A DNA stretch of 64,000 nucleotides from the NCBI RefSeq assembly GCF_023554555.1, contig NZ_JAMJWC010000002.1, positions 248,001-312,000 on the forward strand, read 5' to 3'. Within the stretch, counting starts at the first letter, position 1. Each line of letters starts with the position of its first letter. The notes beneath the pieces were generated by a model that saw nothing but the letters and a program-made list of their open reading frames with translations, ran no database searches and had not been told where the DNA came from. Shown piece after piece: positions 45,353-54,634 of this stretch. This DNA is from Sphingobacterium sp. lm-10. GTDB taxonomy: Bacteria > Bacteroidota > Bacteroidia > Sphingobacteriales > Sphingobacteriaceae. A program made the position numbers and the translations under genes.

Positions 45353-46120
45353 ATGAAAATTATCACCTATAATGTAAATGGCATACGTGCCGCGCTCAAA
45401 AAAGGCTGGTTGGAATGGTTGAAAACGGCTGCTCCCGATGTCATCTGCATTCAGGAAATCAAAGCGACACCAGATCAAGTGCCAGAGTTGGTGTATCTCG
45501 AACAAATGGGCTACGAACACTATTGGTATCCGGCCCAAAAGAAAGGCTATAGCGGTACGGCTATCTTCACCCGTAGATCTCCAAAACAGGTGGTGTATGG
45601 TTGCGGCCATGAAGATTATGATTTTGAAGGTCGGATGATCCGATTGGATTTTGAGGAGCTATCGGTCATGAGCGTATATTTCCCGTCAGGAACTACAGGC
45701 GATATTCGACAAACCTTTAAGTACCGTTTTCTCGACGACTTTCAGGCGTATAGCGACAAATTGATACAGGAACAACCAAAGTTAGTGGTGTGCGGTGATT
45801 TCAACATTTGCCATCGTGCGATCGACATTCACAATCCAAAGACAAATGCCAATACCTCAGGCTTCTTGCCGCAGGAGCGCGAATGGATGGAACAGTATCT
45901 TCAATCTGGTTTTGTAGACTCGTTCCGGCACCTCAACCCCGAGCCGCATCAATACACTTGGTGGAGCTACCGCGCTGGATCGCGGGGTAAGAACTTAGGA
46001 TGGCGTATCGACTATAATATGGTATCCAAAGCGTTGGAAAATCAGATTGTACGCTCCAGCATTATGGCAGAGGCAGTACACTCAGATCACTGTCCAACCC
46101 TGGTGGAATTGGCGCTGTAG
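45353..46120 (+). CDS. xth: Exodeoxyribonuclease III
   Basis: 255 aa, cytosolic AP endonuclease/3'-exonuclease. EEP-domain motifs: ITYNVNGIRAALKKG at the start, CIQEIKA (Glu ligand), GTAIFTR, GDFNICHRAIDIHNPK (Asp/Asn) and SDHCP at the end (catalytic His). Used in base-excision repair. It follows the cyclophilin gene by 5 nt. Its last 59 bp overlap the 3' end of the convergent lipB gene, a longer overlap than normal. Confidence 0.97.
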   Translation: MKIITYNVNGIRAALKKGWLEWLKTAAPDVICIQEIKATPDQVPELVYLEQMGYEHYWYPAQKKGYSGTAIFTRRSPKQVVYGCGHEDYDFEGRMIRLDFEELSVMSVYFPSGTTGDIRQTFKYRFLDDFQAYSDKLIQEQPKLVVCGDFNICHRAIDIHNPKTNANTSGFLPQEREWMEQYLQSGFVDSFRHLNPEPHQYTWWSYRAGSRGKNLGWRIDYNMVSKALENQIVRSSIMAEAVHSDHCPTLVELAL

Positions 46121-46826
46121 CAGAAACCAATTCCATCTCAAACAGCTGCGCAATATGCCCTTTTAACTTCGCTTTCACTTCTTCCATGTCTAACGCGTGG
46201 CCGAGCTCACGCTGCATAGAGGTCACGTCCTTGTCGTCTATGCCACAAGGCACGATATGGTTAAAGTAATTTAAATCCGCGTTGACATTGAAAGCAAAGC
46301 CATGCATGGTTACCCAGCGCGAAGCGCGTACGCCCATGGCGCAGATCTTCCGCGCACGATCATTGTCGGCATCGATCCACACACCCGTGAAACCCGGATA
46401 CCTTCCGGCAACAATGCCGTAATCGGCCAACGTAAGAATTACCGCTTCTTCCAACACCCGCAGGTACCGGTGGATGTCGGTAAAGAAATTATCCAAATCC
46501 AGAATCGGATACCCCACGATCTGTCCTGGCCCGTGGTAGGTAATATCACCACCACGATTTATTTTATAAAAAGTCGCCTGGTGCTTTTGCAAGCCTTCCT
46601 CATCCAACAATAAATACTCCAGATGACCACTTTTTCCTAATGTATACACATGTGGATGCTCCGTGAAGATCAGGTAATTGGGCGTAGGATTTTCCGTCTT
46701 TTGCTGACGGTTCTGTAGCTTGGCTTCAAGAATATGGTTAAATACCGATTCTTGCCGATCCCAAGCTTCCTGGTAATCTACCAAACCCCAATCGATAAAT
46801 TGCGTGTGTTTGTTTTGCATGAGCAT
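46062..46826 (-). CDS. lipB: Octanoyltransferase LipB
   Basis: 254 aa. Transfers octanoyl from ACP to lipoyl domains. Motifs: GGDITYHGPGQIVGYPI (about 92-108), the catalytic Lys in KICAMGVR (about 166-173) and the catalytic Cys in HIVPCGI (about 196-202). The C-terminal ~20 residues (TAPIPPGLDSDLSVLPLP) are encoded opposite the end of xth and look unlike the family, so the stop may have drifted. It lies 26 nt after hflX and is probably last in the ridA-recG-hflX-lipB run. Confidence 0.95.
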   Translation of the reverse strand: MLMQNKHTQFIDWGLVDYQEAWDRQESVFNHILEAKLQNRQQKTENPTPNYLIFTEHPHVYTLGKSGHLEYLLLDEEGLQKHQATFYKINRGGDITYHGPGQIVGYPILDLDNFFTDIHRYLRVLEEAVILTLADYGIVAGRYPGFTGVWIDADNDRARKICAMGVRASRWVTMHGFAFNVNADLNYFNHIVPCGIDDKDVTSMQRELGHALDMEEVKAKLKGHIAQLFEMELVSATAPIPPGLDSDLSVLPLP

Positions 46827-46852
46827 TCAACTAATTTTCCGGCAGCTGCTAT

Positions 46853-48046
46853 CTAGTACAATAGATTGTTGTGTGGATAGCGCGCAGTGTGCAATTCAGA
46901 AACCATTTCATAAAGCTTCTCCCGAAACTCTTCGACATTGACCTTATCCGTTGCGGAAACAAAGATGGCTGGAGCGGCATGTCGACCCATCCAGGAATTT
47001 TTAAAATCCTCTAGCGTCACTTTCACTTCTTCGCCTTCCTCATCCTGTTCTACCGCAGGCTTGTACGCGTCAATCTTGTTGAAAACAGTTAAAATCGGCT
47101 TATCCAACGCATCCAAATCTTTCAATGTATCGTTTACAGCATGGATGTGATCTTCAAAACTATGGTGTGATATATCCACGACATGCATCAAAATATCCGC
47201 TTCTCGCACCTCGTCTAAAGTAGATTTAAAACACTCCACCAAATGGTGAGGTAGCTTCCGGATAAATCCTACGGTATCTGACAATAAGAAAGGCAGGTTT
47301 TCGATCACGACCTTACGAACGGTAGTGTCTAGCGTAGCAAATAGTTTGTTTTCTATCAACACATCAGACTTGGACAGCAAGTTCATAATCGTAGATTTAC
47401 CCACGTTGGTGTAGCCCACTAGCGCCACGCGAATGAGTTCACCACGATTCTTGCGTTGCGTTTCGTTTTGCTTATCGATGTGTTGTAAGCGTTCTTTAAA
47501 AAGAGAAATCTTATTCAAAATCATCCGACGGTCACTCTCAATTTGGCTCTCACCAGGACCGCGCATACCGATACCACCACGCTGGCGCTCCAAGTGAGTC
47601 CACATACGCGTTAGTCGTGGTAACAAGTATTGCAGCTGCGCCAGTTCGACCTGGGTTTTTGCTTGTGCCGTCTTCGCATGGTTCGCAAAGATATCTAAGA
47701 TCAGGTTGGAGCGATCCAATACCTTCACTTCAAACTCTTTCTCTATATTTCGCAGTTGCGATGGCGAGAGCTCATCGTCGAACACGACAATATCAATCTC
47801 CTCTGCCTTGATAAATGACTTGATCTCATCCAGCTTTCCTGATCCAACAAACGTTGCCCGATCTGGCTTTGCTAGTTTTTGCGTAAAAACGCCTTTCACA
47901 ACACCACCCGCCGTCTGCACCAGAAAATCCAACTCACCCAGGTACTCCTTGGCAGTTTCTTCCGAAACGCCCTGCGGAATCACACTGACTAAAATGGCAG
48001 TTTCTTGTTTTGGAGCGGTATCGTATATTTTTGGTTCTTTTCCCAT
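46853..48046 (-). CDS. hflX: Ribosome-associated GTPase HflX
   Basis: 397 aa. The N-terminal HflX domain (LDFLVQTAGGVVKG, FVGSGKLDEIK) is followed by the coiled linker (LERQRGGIGMRGPGESQIE) and the GTPase domain: G1 GYTNVGKST, G3 DTVGFIRKLP (with the switch after it), G4 FNKID. It splits stalled ribosomes after stress and associates with 50S subunits. A -7-like box (48078-48085) upstream suggests its own promoter within the run of minus-strand genes. Confidence 0.97.
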   Translation of the reverse strand: MGKEPKIYDTAPKQETAILVSVIPQGVSEETAKEYLGELDFLVQTAGGVVKGVFTQKLAKPDRATFVGSGKLDEIKSFIKAEEIDIVVFDDELSPSQLRNIEKEFEVKVLDRSNLILDIFANHAKTAQAKTQVELAQLQYLLPRLTRMWTHLERQRGGIGMRGPGESQIESDRRMILNKISLFKERLQHIDKQNETQRKNRGELIRVALVGYTNVGKSTIMNLLSKSDVLIENKLFATLDTTVRKVVIENLPFLLSDTVGFIRKLPHHLVECFKSTLDEVREADILMHVVDISHHSFEDHIHAVNDTLKDLDALDKPILTVFNKIDAYKPAVEQDEEGEEVKVTLEDFKNSWMGRHAAPAIFVSATDKVNVEEFREKLYEMVSELHTARYPHNNLLY

Positions 48047-48077
48047 TAAATCTCTCTGTATTGTTTATTGTAAAGTA

Positions 48078-48085
48078 CAAAGATA
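48078..48085 (-). promoter_or_regulatory. -7 promoter element of hflX
   Basis: Minus-strand TATCTTTG matches TAnnTTTG and lies 31 nt upstream of the hflX ATG, in the 46-bp gap after recG. A -33 element was not recognised. Confidence 0.5.
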
Positions 48086-48092
48086 CGTGTTT

Positions 48093-50198
48093 TTAAGAGA
48101 TTTTGTCCCAGGCGATAGCTGGGCCCTTATAGGCTAGTTTTTGGAGCAATAGCTGGTGCTGCGGAAGTTGAAGTTCGGGGTCTTGCAGAAAAATATCCAT
48201 CACGGTTTCGCGCACTTCGGTCAACAATGCCTGATCGGTACTCAGGTTGGCGATTTTCATTTCCAGAATACCGGATTGCTGCGTGCCGGAGATATCGCCG
48301 GGTCCGCGCAGCTGCAGATCTACTTCTGCAATTTTAAATCCATCATTCGTTTCTACCATGGTCTCCAGCCGCTTGCGGCCGTCTTTACTCAGTTTATTGC
48401 CCGACATTAAAATACAGAACGACTGCTCGGCACCTCGCCCAACGCGGCCGCGTAACTGATGCAGCTGAGAAAGGCCAAAGCGCTCTGCATTTTCGATGAT
48501 CATCACCGAAGCGTTGGGCACATTGACACCTACCTCGATCACTGTAGTGGCTACCATAATCTGCGTTTCGCCCTTTACAAAGCGCTGCATCTCAAAGTTC
48601 TTATCCTTTACGGGCATTTTGCCATGCACCACGCTAATGCGGTACGTCGGCAAGGGAAATTCGCGCATCAGGTATTCCAGTCCGGCTTCCAAATGGAGTA
48701 AGTCCAGCTTCTCACTTTCCTTAATGAGTGGATAAACGATGTAAATCTGACGTCCTTTCTGGATTTCTTCGCGCATGAAACCAAAGGCGCGCAGGCGTTG
48801 CCCTTCAAAGAAATGAACCGTTTTGATGGGTTTTCGGCCAGCCGGTAATTCATCAATCGCCGAGATATCCAGATCGCCGTACATAGTCATGGCCAGGGTA
48901 CGGGGAATTGGCGTTGCGGTCATCACGAGCATGTGTGGAGGGATGCTGTTTTTGCGCCACAACTTCGCGCGCTGTTCCACACCAAAGCGGTGCTGTTCGT
49001 CGATCACTACGAATCCGATGTTTTTGAATCGCACCTTGTCCTCGATCAAAGCATGTGTACCGATCAAGATATGCAGGCTGCCGTCTTCTAATTGTTCGTG
49101 GATCCGGCGGCGTTCTTTAGCAGGTGTTGATCCGGTGAGTAGCGCCACCTCGCACAGCTCTTCGCCTAACAGTTCTTTCACGCCGTGATAATGCTGGGTA
49201 GCCAAAATTTCTGTTGGTGCCATCATACAAGCTTGAAAACCATTATCGATCGCCAATAGCATCGCCATTAGTGCCACCACCGTTTTTCCGGAACCCACAT
49301 CTCCCTGTACCAGCCGATTCATCTGTGCGCCGGTATTGGTGTCAATTCGGATTTCTTTCATCACCCGCTTTTGCGCATTGGTGAGTGGAAAAGGCAACCT
49401 ACTATTGAAAAACGTGTTGAAATGGTCGCCGACTTGGGTGAATCGGTGTCCGCGGTACCTCTTGGTATTGAGTTGTTTATTGCGCAACAGGCGCAACTGT
49501 AGCCAAAAAAGTTCATCGAACTTAAGTCGCCGGGTAGCCGCTTCGTAGGTAGCCTGATCAGGTGGAAAATGAATGCCTAGCAACGCGTCACGCGAAGGAA
49601 TTAAACGGTGCTTTACCCGTAAGGCTTCCGGTAGGTCGTCTTCCCAATTTGGTAATACCGTTTCTAAGGCTTGGGCAACCAGTTTCTGTAAGCCTTTCGT
49701 GTCCAGGTTAAACTTTTTTAGCTTTTCCGTGGAGGTGTAAACCGGTTGCAAGGTTTGGTTGCCGATCTTCTTCTCAGAAGCTTGATACAGCTCCATCTCA
49801 GGGTGCGTAATGGACAATGCGCCATTGAACGAACTGGGCTTGCCATACATCACATATACCGCATTGAGTTGTAAGGTTTTTTTGAGCCAGGCGAGTTGCT
49901 GGAACCACACCAATTCAACCGTTCCGGTTTCATCTTTTAGTAATCCGACTAATCGTTTTGATCGCTTTTCACCGACTTCTTGCAGGCGAATGAGTCGCCC
50001 GAGCACTTGGGCGCCCAACAGCGTCGCGTCAAGTTCGCGAATCTTGTAGAATTGCGTACGGTCGACATAGCGAAAAGGGTAAAGTTGTAGGAGGTCGCCA
50101 ATGGTAAAAATTTGCAATTCCTTCTTCAAGACGTCGGCCTTCTGAGGGCCAACGCCTTTGAGGTATTCTATCGGAGTGATCGCTGTTAATACAGCCAT
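48093..50198 (-). CDS. recG: ATP-dependent DNA helicase RecG
   Basis: 701 aa, normal length. The N-terminal wedge/OB domain (about 1-240) includes YPFRYVDRTQFYKI. Helicase motif I is QGDVGSGKTVVALMAML, motif II DEQHRFGVEQRAKL, motif III TATPIPRTLAMT, and motif VI QLRGRVGRG. RecG remodels stalled forks and Holliday junctions by branch migration. It follows ridA by 16 nt, so they are likely co-transcribed. Confidence 0.98.
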   Translation of the reverse strand: MAVLTAITPIEYLKGVGPQKADVLKKELQIFTIGDLLQLYPFRYVDRTQFYKIRELDATLLGAQVLGRLIRLQEVGEKRSKRLVGLLKDETGTVELVWFQQLAWLKKTLQLNAVYVMYGKPSSFNGALSITHPEMELYQASEKKIGNQTLQPVYTSTEKLKKFNLDTKGLQKLVAQALETVLPNWEDDLPEALRVKHRLIPSRDALLGIHFPPDQATYEAATRRLKFDELFWLQLRLLRNKQLNTKRYRGHRFTQVGDHFNTFFNSRLPFPLTNAQKRVMKEIRIDTNTGAQMNRLVQGDVGSGKTVVALMAMLLAIDNGFQACMMAPTEILATQHYHGVKELLGEELCEVALLTGSTPAKERRRIHEQLEDGSLHILIGTHALIEDKVRFKNIGFVVIDEQHRFGVEQRAKLWRKNSIPPHMLVMTATPIPRTLAMTMYGDLDISAIDELPAGRKPIKTVHFFEGQRLRAFGFMREEIQKGRQIYIVYPLIKESEKLDLLHLEAGLEYLMREFPLPTYRISVVHGKMPVKDKNFEMQRFVKGETQIMVATTVIEVGVNVPNASVMIIENAERFGLSQLHQLRGRVGRGAEQSFCILMSGNKLSKDGRKRLETMVETNDGFKIAEVDLQLRGPGDISGTQQSGILEMKIANLSTDQALLTEVRETVMDIFLQDPELQLPQHQLLLQKLAYKGPAIAWDKIS

Positions 50199-50214
50199 GG
50201 TATGAAGATAGGAT

Positions 50215-50607
50215 TTACGAGCCTTTTTTCCAGGCGATTACCGAGATCTCTACATTCACATTCTTTGGCAAGGTCTTCACCGCGACGGTCTCGCGCGCCG
50301 GTTGGTTTTCGACAAAATACTGGGCATATACCTCGTTGATGGTGCCAAAGTCATCCATGTTGCTAATGAAGATGGACGTTTTTACCACATCTTCAAAGCT
50401 ATAGCCGGCATGGTTAAGAATGGCGGATACATTTTTCAGAACTTGATGCGTTTCATCAGCAATACCGGTAGCTACGAGTTGCATCGTTTCTGGTAAGAAG
50501 GCAATCTGGCCTGAAACGTATAAGGTATCTCCGGCTTGTACCGCCTGATTATATGGGCCAATGGCTTTTGGTGCTGCTTCCGTGTTAAATAGCTTCTTTT
50601 CAGACAT
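50215..50607 (-). CDS. ridA: RidA-family reactive intermediate deaminase
   Basis: 130 aa, trimeric fold protein. Starts KLFNTEAAPKAIGPYNQAVQ. The catalytic Arg is in PARETVAVKTLP (about 104-115), and the end NVEISVIAWK is typical. RidA hydrolyses enamine/imine intermediates released by PLP enzymes. It lies first in a minus-strand run with recG. Whether this pairing has a biological meaning is not clear. Confidence 0.95.
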   Translation of the reverse strand: MSEKKLFNTEAAPKAIGPYNQAVQAGDTLYVSGQIAFLPETMQLVATGIADETHQVLKNVSAILNHAGYSFEDVVKTSIFISNMDDFGTINEVYAQYFVENQPARETVAVKTLPKNVNVEISVIAWKKGS

Positions 50608-50743
50608 GGAATAAATAGTGTAATGATGAAATATGGTGAGGTCTTTGTATGCTCACAGCTAATGTACGACACAGCGGCAAAAATCTAAAATTTAATTGTC
50701 GATGATAGCCAGCGACTATTCTTTTTTTTGAAAGATAAAACCG

Positions 50744-50751
50744 TAGTTTTG
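50744..50751 (+). promoter_or_regulatory. -7 promoter element of the GHL10 hydrolase
   Basis: TAGTTTTG matches TAnnTTTG and ends 6 nt before ATG 50758. The spacing to any TTG (50728-50730) is only 13 nt, so the -33 element is uncertain. Confidence 0.45.
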
Positions 50752-50757
50752 CTTGTT

Positions 50758-52428
50758 ATGAACTTTTTGAATATGAGGCAGCAAATTGGTTTTTTTTGTG
50801 TAGGACTAGTGATGATTTTTGTTTTGTTTTCTTGCGGAAGCAAGAATAGGCGAAACAAAGTGTTGGTAAAACCAAATACTGAAGTAACAGGCGTAGCCCA
50901 AGGCAGGCCGGAGCTGGAAGGGCCAAAGGAGGCCGAAGTAGCACAGACCTCTCGGGCAGCAGAAGTGGTGAAGGCGACTCAAGTAGCGGAGAAAGAGGTG
51001 CCTCAGCCGATACGCGCTCAGCTTCCAGAGGTTCGGCGAGAATTTCGTGCGGCGTGGATCGCTACCGTGGCTAATATCAACTGGCCATCAAAAAATAACC
51101 TATCTACAGAGCAGCAGAAACAGGAAGCCATCTCACTGCTAAATCTTTTGCAGTCCAATAATTTTAATGCAGTGATCTTTCAGGTAAGACCATCTGCAGA
51201 TGCACTATATAACTCCTCTTTGGAGCCCTGGTCTTATTTCTTAACCGGAGAAATCGGTCGTAAGCCGTATCCGTATTACGATCCATTAGAATTTTGGGTA
51301 GAAGAAGCACATAAGCGCGGCATGGAGTTGCATGTATGGCTTAATCCTTATCGTGCGCACCATAGCTCAGGAGGTAGCGTAACCAGTTCTTCGCTGGTTA
51401 AGAAGTTTTCTCAAAACGTGGTGCGTTTAAAAAATGGCATGTATTGGTTTGATCCGACAGATCAGAACACGCAAGATCATGCGTCGATGGTCGTGCGCGA
51501 TATTGTGAAGCGTTATGACATCGATGGCGTGCATTTCGATGATTACTTCTATCCATACGCTTCTTACAATGGCGGAGCTGACTTCCCAGACAACACCTCC
51601 TGGAATGCCTATCGACAAAAAGGGGGTAACCTTTCGCGTGGAGATTGGCGTCGGGACAATGTGAATCGCTTTATCAAGCGCGTTTATGGAGAAATCAAAG
51701 CCGAAAAGAAACACGTCAAATTTGGAATCAGCCCATTCGGAATATGGAAGCCTGGTTACCCAGCAGGCATTACCGGATCGTCTCAGTACGATGAACTGTA
51801 CGCGGATGCAAAGCTTTGGCTCAATGAGGGTTGGGTAGATTATTTTGCGCCACAGCTGTACTGGGCTATCGATCCCCCACGGCAAAGCTTCCCAGCTCTA
51901 CTGCGCTGGTGGCAGTCCGAAAACAAACACAACCGCCACCTGTGGCCAGGCCTTAATACCGTGGAAGTACGCACCGCAGATCGCCCGACAGAAATCGTCC
52001 GTCAGGTAGAGCTAGCACGGCAGATCTTGCCTAACAGCCAAGGGGTTATTCACTGGAGTATTGCCGGTTTGACAAAGAGTCCGGCGATGGTACAGGCATT
52101 GATCAATGGCCCATATAAGGAGAAAGCTTTAGTGCCGGCATCGCCCTGGTTGCAAACGGCTCCTCTGGTCACACCAACTTTGCTCCTCACTAAAGAAAAA
52201 TCCGGCGGCGTGTTTGCCAAATGGTTACACCGCACGCCAGAAGAAGTATATCATTGGGTAGTATATAGCAAGTACGGTGATAAATGGGAATACACCATCT
52301 ATGATCAGGATATCACTTCCGCCGATTTTTCTCCCAATAAAGACGGCGCTAAGTTACGTGGCGTAGCAGTACAGGCGATTGATCGAATGGGTAACGCAAG
52401 TGATTATTTGGCTTACGACGTGAAATAA
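50758..52428 (+). CDS. GHL10-type glycoside hydrolase lipoprotein (DigH-like)
   Basis: 556 aa from ATG 50758. ATG 50773 is also possible and gives a short leader. The lipoprotein signal has lipobox LFSC (about residue 26), followed by an Ala/Glu/Val-rich linker (about 30-90). The catalytic TIM-barrel domain (GHL10/DUF187) starts near FRAAWIATVANINWPS (about 97) and contains VIFQVRPSADALY, HVWLNPYRAHH and DIDGVHFDDYFYPY, whose Asp residues are the likely catalytic site. E. coli DigH (YddW) hydrolyses denuded peptidoglycan glycan strands. The C-terminal ~100 residues look like a fibronectin-like domain. The downstream NamZ-MurQ genes support a cell-wall role. Confidence 0.9.
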   Translation: MNFLNMRQQIGFFCVGLVMIFVLFSCGSKNRRNKVLVKPNTEVTGVAQGRPELEGPKEAEVAQTSRAAEVVKATQVAEKEVPQPIRAQLPEVRREFRAAWIATVANINWPSKNNLSTEQQKQEAISLLNLLQSNNFNAVIFQVRPSADALYNSSLEPWSYFLTGEIGRKPYPYYDPLEFWVEEAHKRGMELHVWLNPYRAHHSSGGSVTSSSLVKKFSQNVVRLKNGMYWFDPTDQNTQDHASMVVRDIVKRYDIDGVHFDDYFYPYASYNGGADFPDNTSWNAYRQKGGNLSRGDWRRDNVNRFIKRVYGEIKAEKKHVKFGISPFGIWKPGYPAGITGSSQYDELYADAKLWLNEGWVDYFAPQLYWAIDPPRQSFPALLRWWQSENKHNRHLWPGLNTVEVRTADRPTEIVRQVELARQILPNSQGVIHWSIAGLTKSPAMVQALINGPYKEKALVPASPWLQTAPLVTPTLLLTKEKSGGVFAKWLHRTPEEVYHWVVYSKYGDKWEYTIYDQDITSADFSPNKDGAKLRGVAVQAIDRMGNASDYLAYDVK

Positions 52429-52460
52429 AAGGAAAATAGGTATATTGACCTATAAAATGT

Positions 52461-52497
52461 AAACTAAAAGCATTCATTTGAATGCTTTTAGTTTTTA
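52461..52497 (+). terminator. Intrinsic terminator after the GHL10 gene
   Basis: Perfect 16-bp stem AAACTAAAAGCATTCA / TGAATGCTTTTAGTTT (52461-52476, 52479-52494) with a 2-nt gap, ending in T-rich sequence. It is 26 nt before the namZ start, so readthrough to the downstream genes is presumably partial or a promoter is hidden here. Confidence 0.78.
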
Positions 52498-52520
52498 TTC
52501 AAACCTATAAAACATGTATT

Positions 52521-53765
52521 ATGAGGCAAACGAGGGGCGTTATTGTCATTTTGCTCTTGACCAGTCTGTTTCAGATAAGCTGCACTTCGGCGAGTAGCAA
52601 CCGATCGGAATCATCCCAAGAGTCGAAAGACTCTACTAATCAAGTAGTGAATAAAATTTTGACTGGAGCCGATCAAACAATAGCCTATTTGCCGCTGCTC
52701 AAAGGAAAAAAAGTTGGCGTAATGGCTAACCAAACTTCTATTGTCGGCGATAGCCTGACACATCTGGTCGATTACTTACTAACAGAAAAAGTCGATGTTC
52801 AATTTGTATTTGCACCGGAGCACGGTTTTCGAGGAGAGGTAGAGCGAGGGGAGGCGGTACACAATGAGATCGATGCTGCCACCGGATTGCCGCTACATAG
52901 TCTGTATGGTGGCAATGATAAACAAGACGAAATCGTACAGTCTATCGATGTGATGATCTTTGACCTTCAGGATGTGGGCGCCCGATTTTACACCTATATT
53001 ACTTCTTTGCATCGTGTGATGGAGCTGTGTGCCAAGCATGGCAAAACACTCTTGGTGCTGGATCGCCCCAATCCCTGCGGCGATCAGGTGGATGGGCCCG
53101 TACGATCCGATGATCGATTTAAAGCCAATATTTCTTTCCATAAAATAGCGATGGTGCATGGTCTTACGATCGGTGAATTAGCCACGATGATTAATGGGGA
53201 AAAATGGTTGGAAAATGGGCGCACCTGTGATTTGACCGTAATCCCGGTGGAGAACTATACGCATGATACCAAATATGAATTGCCTGTGATACCTTCGCCA
53301 AGCTTACCTAACTACCTCTCTGTCCGTCTGTATTCATCCCTTTGCTTATTTGAAGCAACAGATGTATCGATAGGTCGCGGGACGGATTGGCCTTTTCAGG
53401 TGGTGGGATATCCGGACCAGATTTTTGGAGAATTTAGCTTTGTGCCTGGGGAAAAATCGGGAATGGCCAAACATGTGGAGGGTAAGGGCAAAACAAACTA
53501 CGGATTGGATCTTCGAGGATTAGATCCTGATGAGCAAAAGTTTACTTTGCGGTATCTATTAGATTTTTACCAAAAAATGCCGGATAAAAAGAAGTTCTTT
53601 ACACGCCCAGATTTCTTCGATAAACTGGCAGGAACGGATCAGTTGCGGCAACAAATTATTCAGGGATTGTCTGAAGATCAAATTCGGGCATCTTGGAAAG
53701 AAGAATTAGACGATTACAAGCTGATGCGCAAAAAATACCTCCTTTATCCAGATTTTGAATCTTAA
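52521..53765 (+). CDS. namZ: DUF1343 exo-beta-N-acetylmuramidase, NamZ-like
   Basis: 414 aa from ATG 52521. An earlier in-frame start overlaps the terminator and is rejected. Lipoprotein signal with lipobox ISC (about residue 21). DUF1343 motifs: GVMANQTSI (about 65-73), FVFAPEHGFRGEV (about 96-108), DLQDVGARFYTYI (about 147-159), LDRPNPCGD and YPSLCLFEATDVSIGRGTDWPFQ-like segment near residue 275 (LCLFEATDVSIGRGTDWPF). NamZ of Bacillus releases MurNAc from non-reducing ends of peptidoglycan fragments. It acts in the envelope, 32 nt upstream of murQ. Confidence 0.9.
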   Translation: MRQTRGVIVILLLTSLFQISCTSASSNRSESSQESKDSTNQVVNKILTGADQTIAYLPLLKGKKVGVMANQTSIVGDSLTHLVDYLLTEKVDVQFVFAPEHGFRGEVERGEAVHNEIDAATGLPLHSLYGGNDKQDEIVQSIDVMIFDLQDVGARFYTYITSLHRVMELCAKHGKTLLVLDRPNPCGDQVDGPVRSDDRFKANISFHKIAMVHGLTIGELATMINGEKWLENGRTCDLTVIPVENYTHDTKYELPVIPSPSLPNYLSVRLYSSLCLFEATDVSIGRGTDWPFQVVGYPDQIFGEFSFVPGEKSGMAKHVEGKGKTNYGLDLRGLDPDEQKFTLRYLLDFYQKMPDKKKFFTRPDFFDKLAGTDQLRQQIIQGLSEDQIRASWKEELDDYKLMRKKYLLYPDFES

Positions 53766-53797
53766 GAGAGGATATTAGCAGTACACATTACAAACAT

Positions 53798-54622
53798 ATG
53801 ATCACAAGAACGACCGAAAAGGAATCAAATCATCAAGGGCTGGATAAAATGTCTACCACGGATTTGCTGACTAATATGAATAAGGAAGATCAGACGGTGC
53901 CGGATGCGGTGGCGGCAAATATTCCGGCCATCGAAAAATTAGTAGATATCACCGTAGATCGAATGAAAGAAGGTGGTCGCCTTTTTTATATTGGTGCCGG
54001 AACAAGTGGTCGCTTAGGCGTGTTAGACGCCTCAGAATGTCCGCCAACATTTGGTGTGCCGCACGATTGGGTTATGGGATTAATTGCTGGCGGTGATACC
54101 GCGATTCGCAAAGCGGTTGAAAATGCAGAAGATGACGCCGAGCAAGCGTGGACAGATCTTTTACGTTACGATATTAGTTCGAAAGATGTGTTGGTTGGCA
54201 TTGCCGCGTCGGGTACCACGCCCTATGTAATCGGTGGGTTGGAACGTGCTAACGCCGCAGGGTTGGTAACGGGATGCATCGTGTGCAATGCAGGATCGCC
54301 AATTGCCGCAGCAGCACAATATCCTGTAGAAGTAGTGGTCGGCCCGGAATTCGTTACCGGATCTACCCGAATGAAATCCGGCACGGCACAGAAACTCGTA
54401 CTAAATATGCTGAGCACCGCGGTGATGATTAAGTTAGGACGCGTAAAAGGCAATAGAATGGTCGATATGCAATTGTCTAACCAAAAACTGGTGGAGCGTG
54501 GTGTATTGATGGTCATGGAACAGACTGGTGCTAATGAGCAGGATGCGAAAGCGTACCTGGAACAGTACGGTAGCGTGCGCGCGGCCGTGGAGCAGTATGA
54601 AAAGTCTTCCGATAACGCCTAA
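53798..54622 (+). CDS. murQ: N-acetylmuramic acid 6-phosphate etherase
   Basis: 274 aa, cytosolic SIS-domain enzyme converting MurNAc-6P to GlcNAc-6P and lactate. Motifs: YIGAGTSGRLGVLDASECPP (about 64-83), AGGDTAIRKAVENAEDD (about 97-113), ASGTTPYVIG and STRMKSGTAQKLVLNMLS (about 187-204). The normal MurQ length is ~300, so it is slightly short at the C-terminus. It sits between namZ and a symporter, 12 nt before the latter, in the expected MurNAc-salvage order. The MurNAc kinase needed to make its substrate is not in this window. Confidence 0.97.
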   Translation: MITRTTEKESNHQGLDKMSTTDLLTNMNKEDQTVPDAVAANIPAIEKLVDITVDRMKEGGRLFYIGAGTSGRLGVLDASECPPTFGVPHDWVMGLIAGGDTAIRKAVENAEDDAEQAWTDLLRYDISSKDVLVGIAASGTTPYVIGGLERANAAGLVTGCIVCNAGSPIAAAAQYPVEVVVGPEFVTGSTRMKSGTAQKLVLNMLSTAVMIKLGRVKGNRMVDMQLSNQKLVERGVLMVMEQTGANEQDAKAYLEQYGSVRAAVEQYEKSSDNA

Positions 54623-54634
54623 AGGATCTCTATT

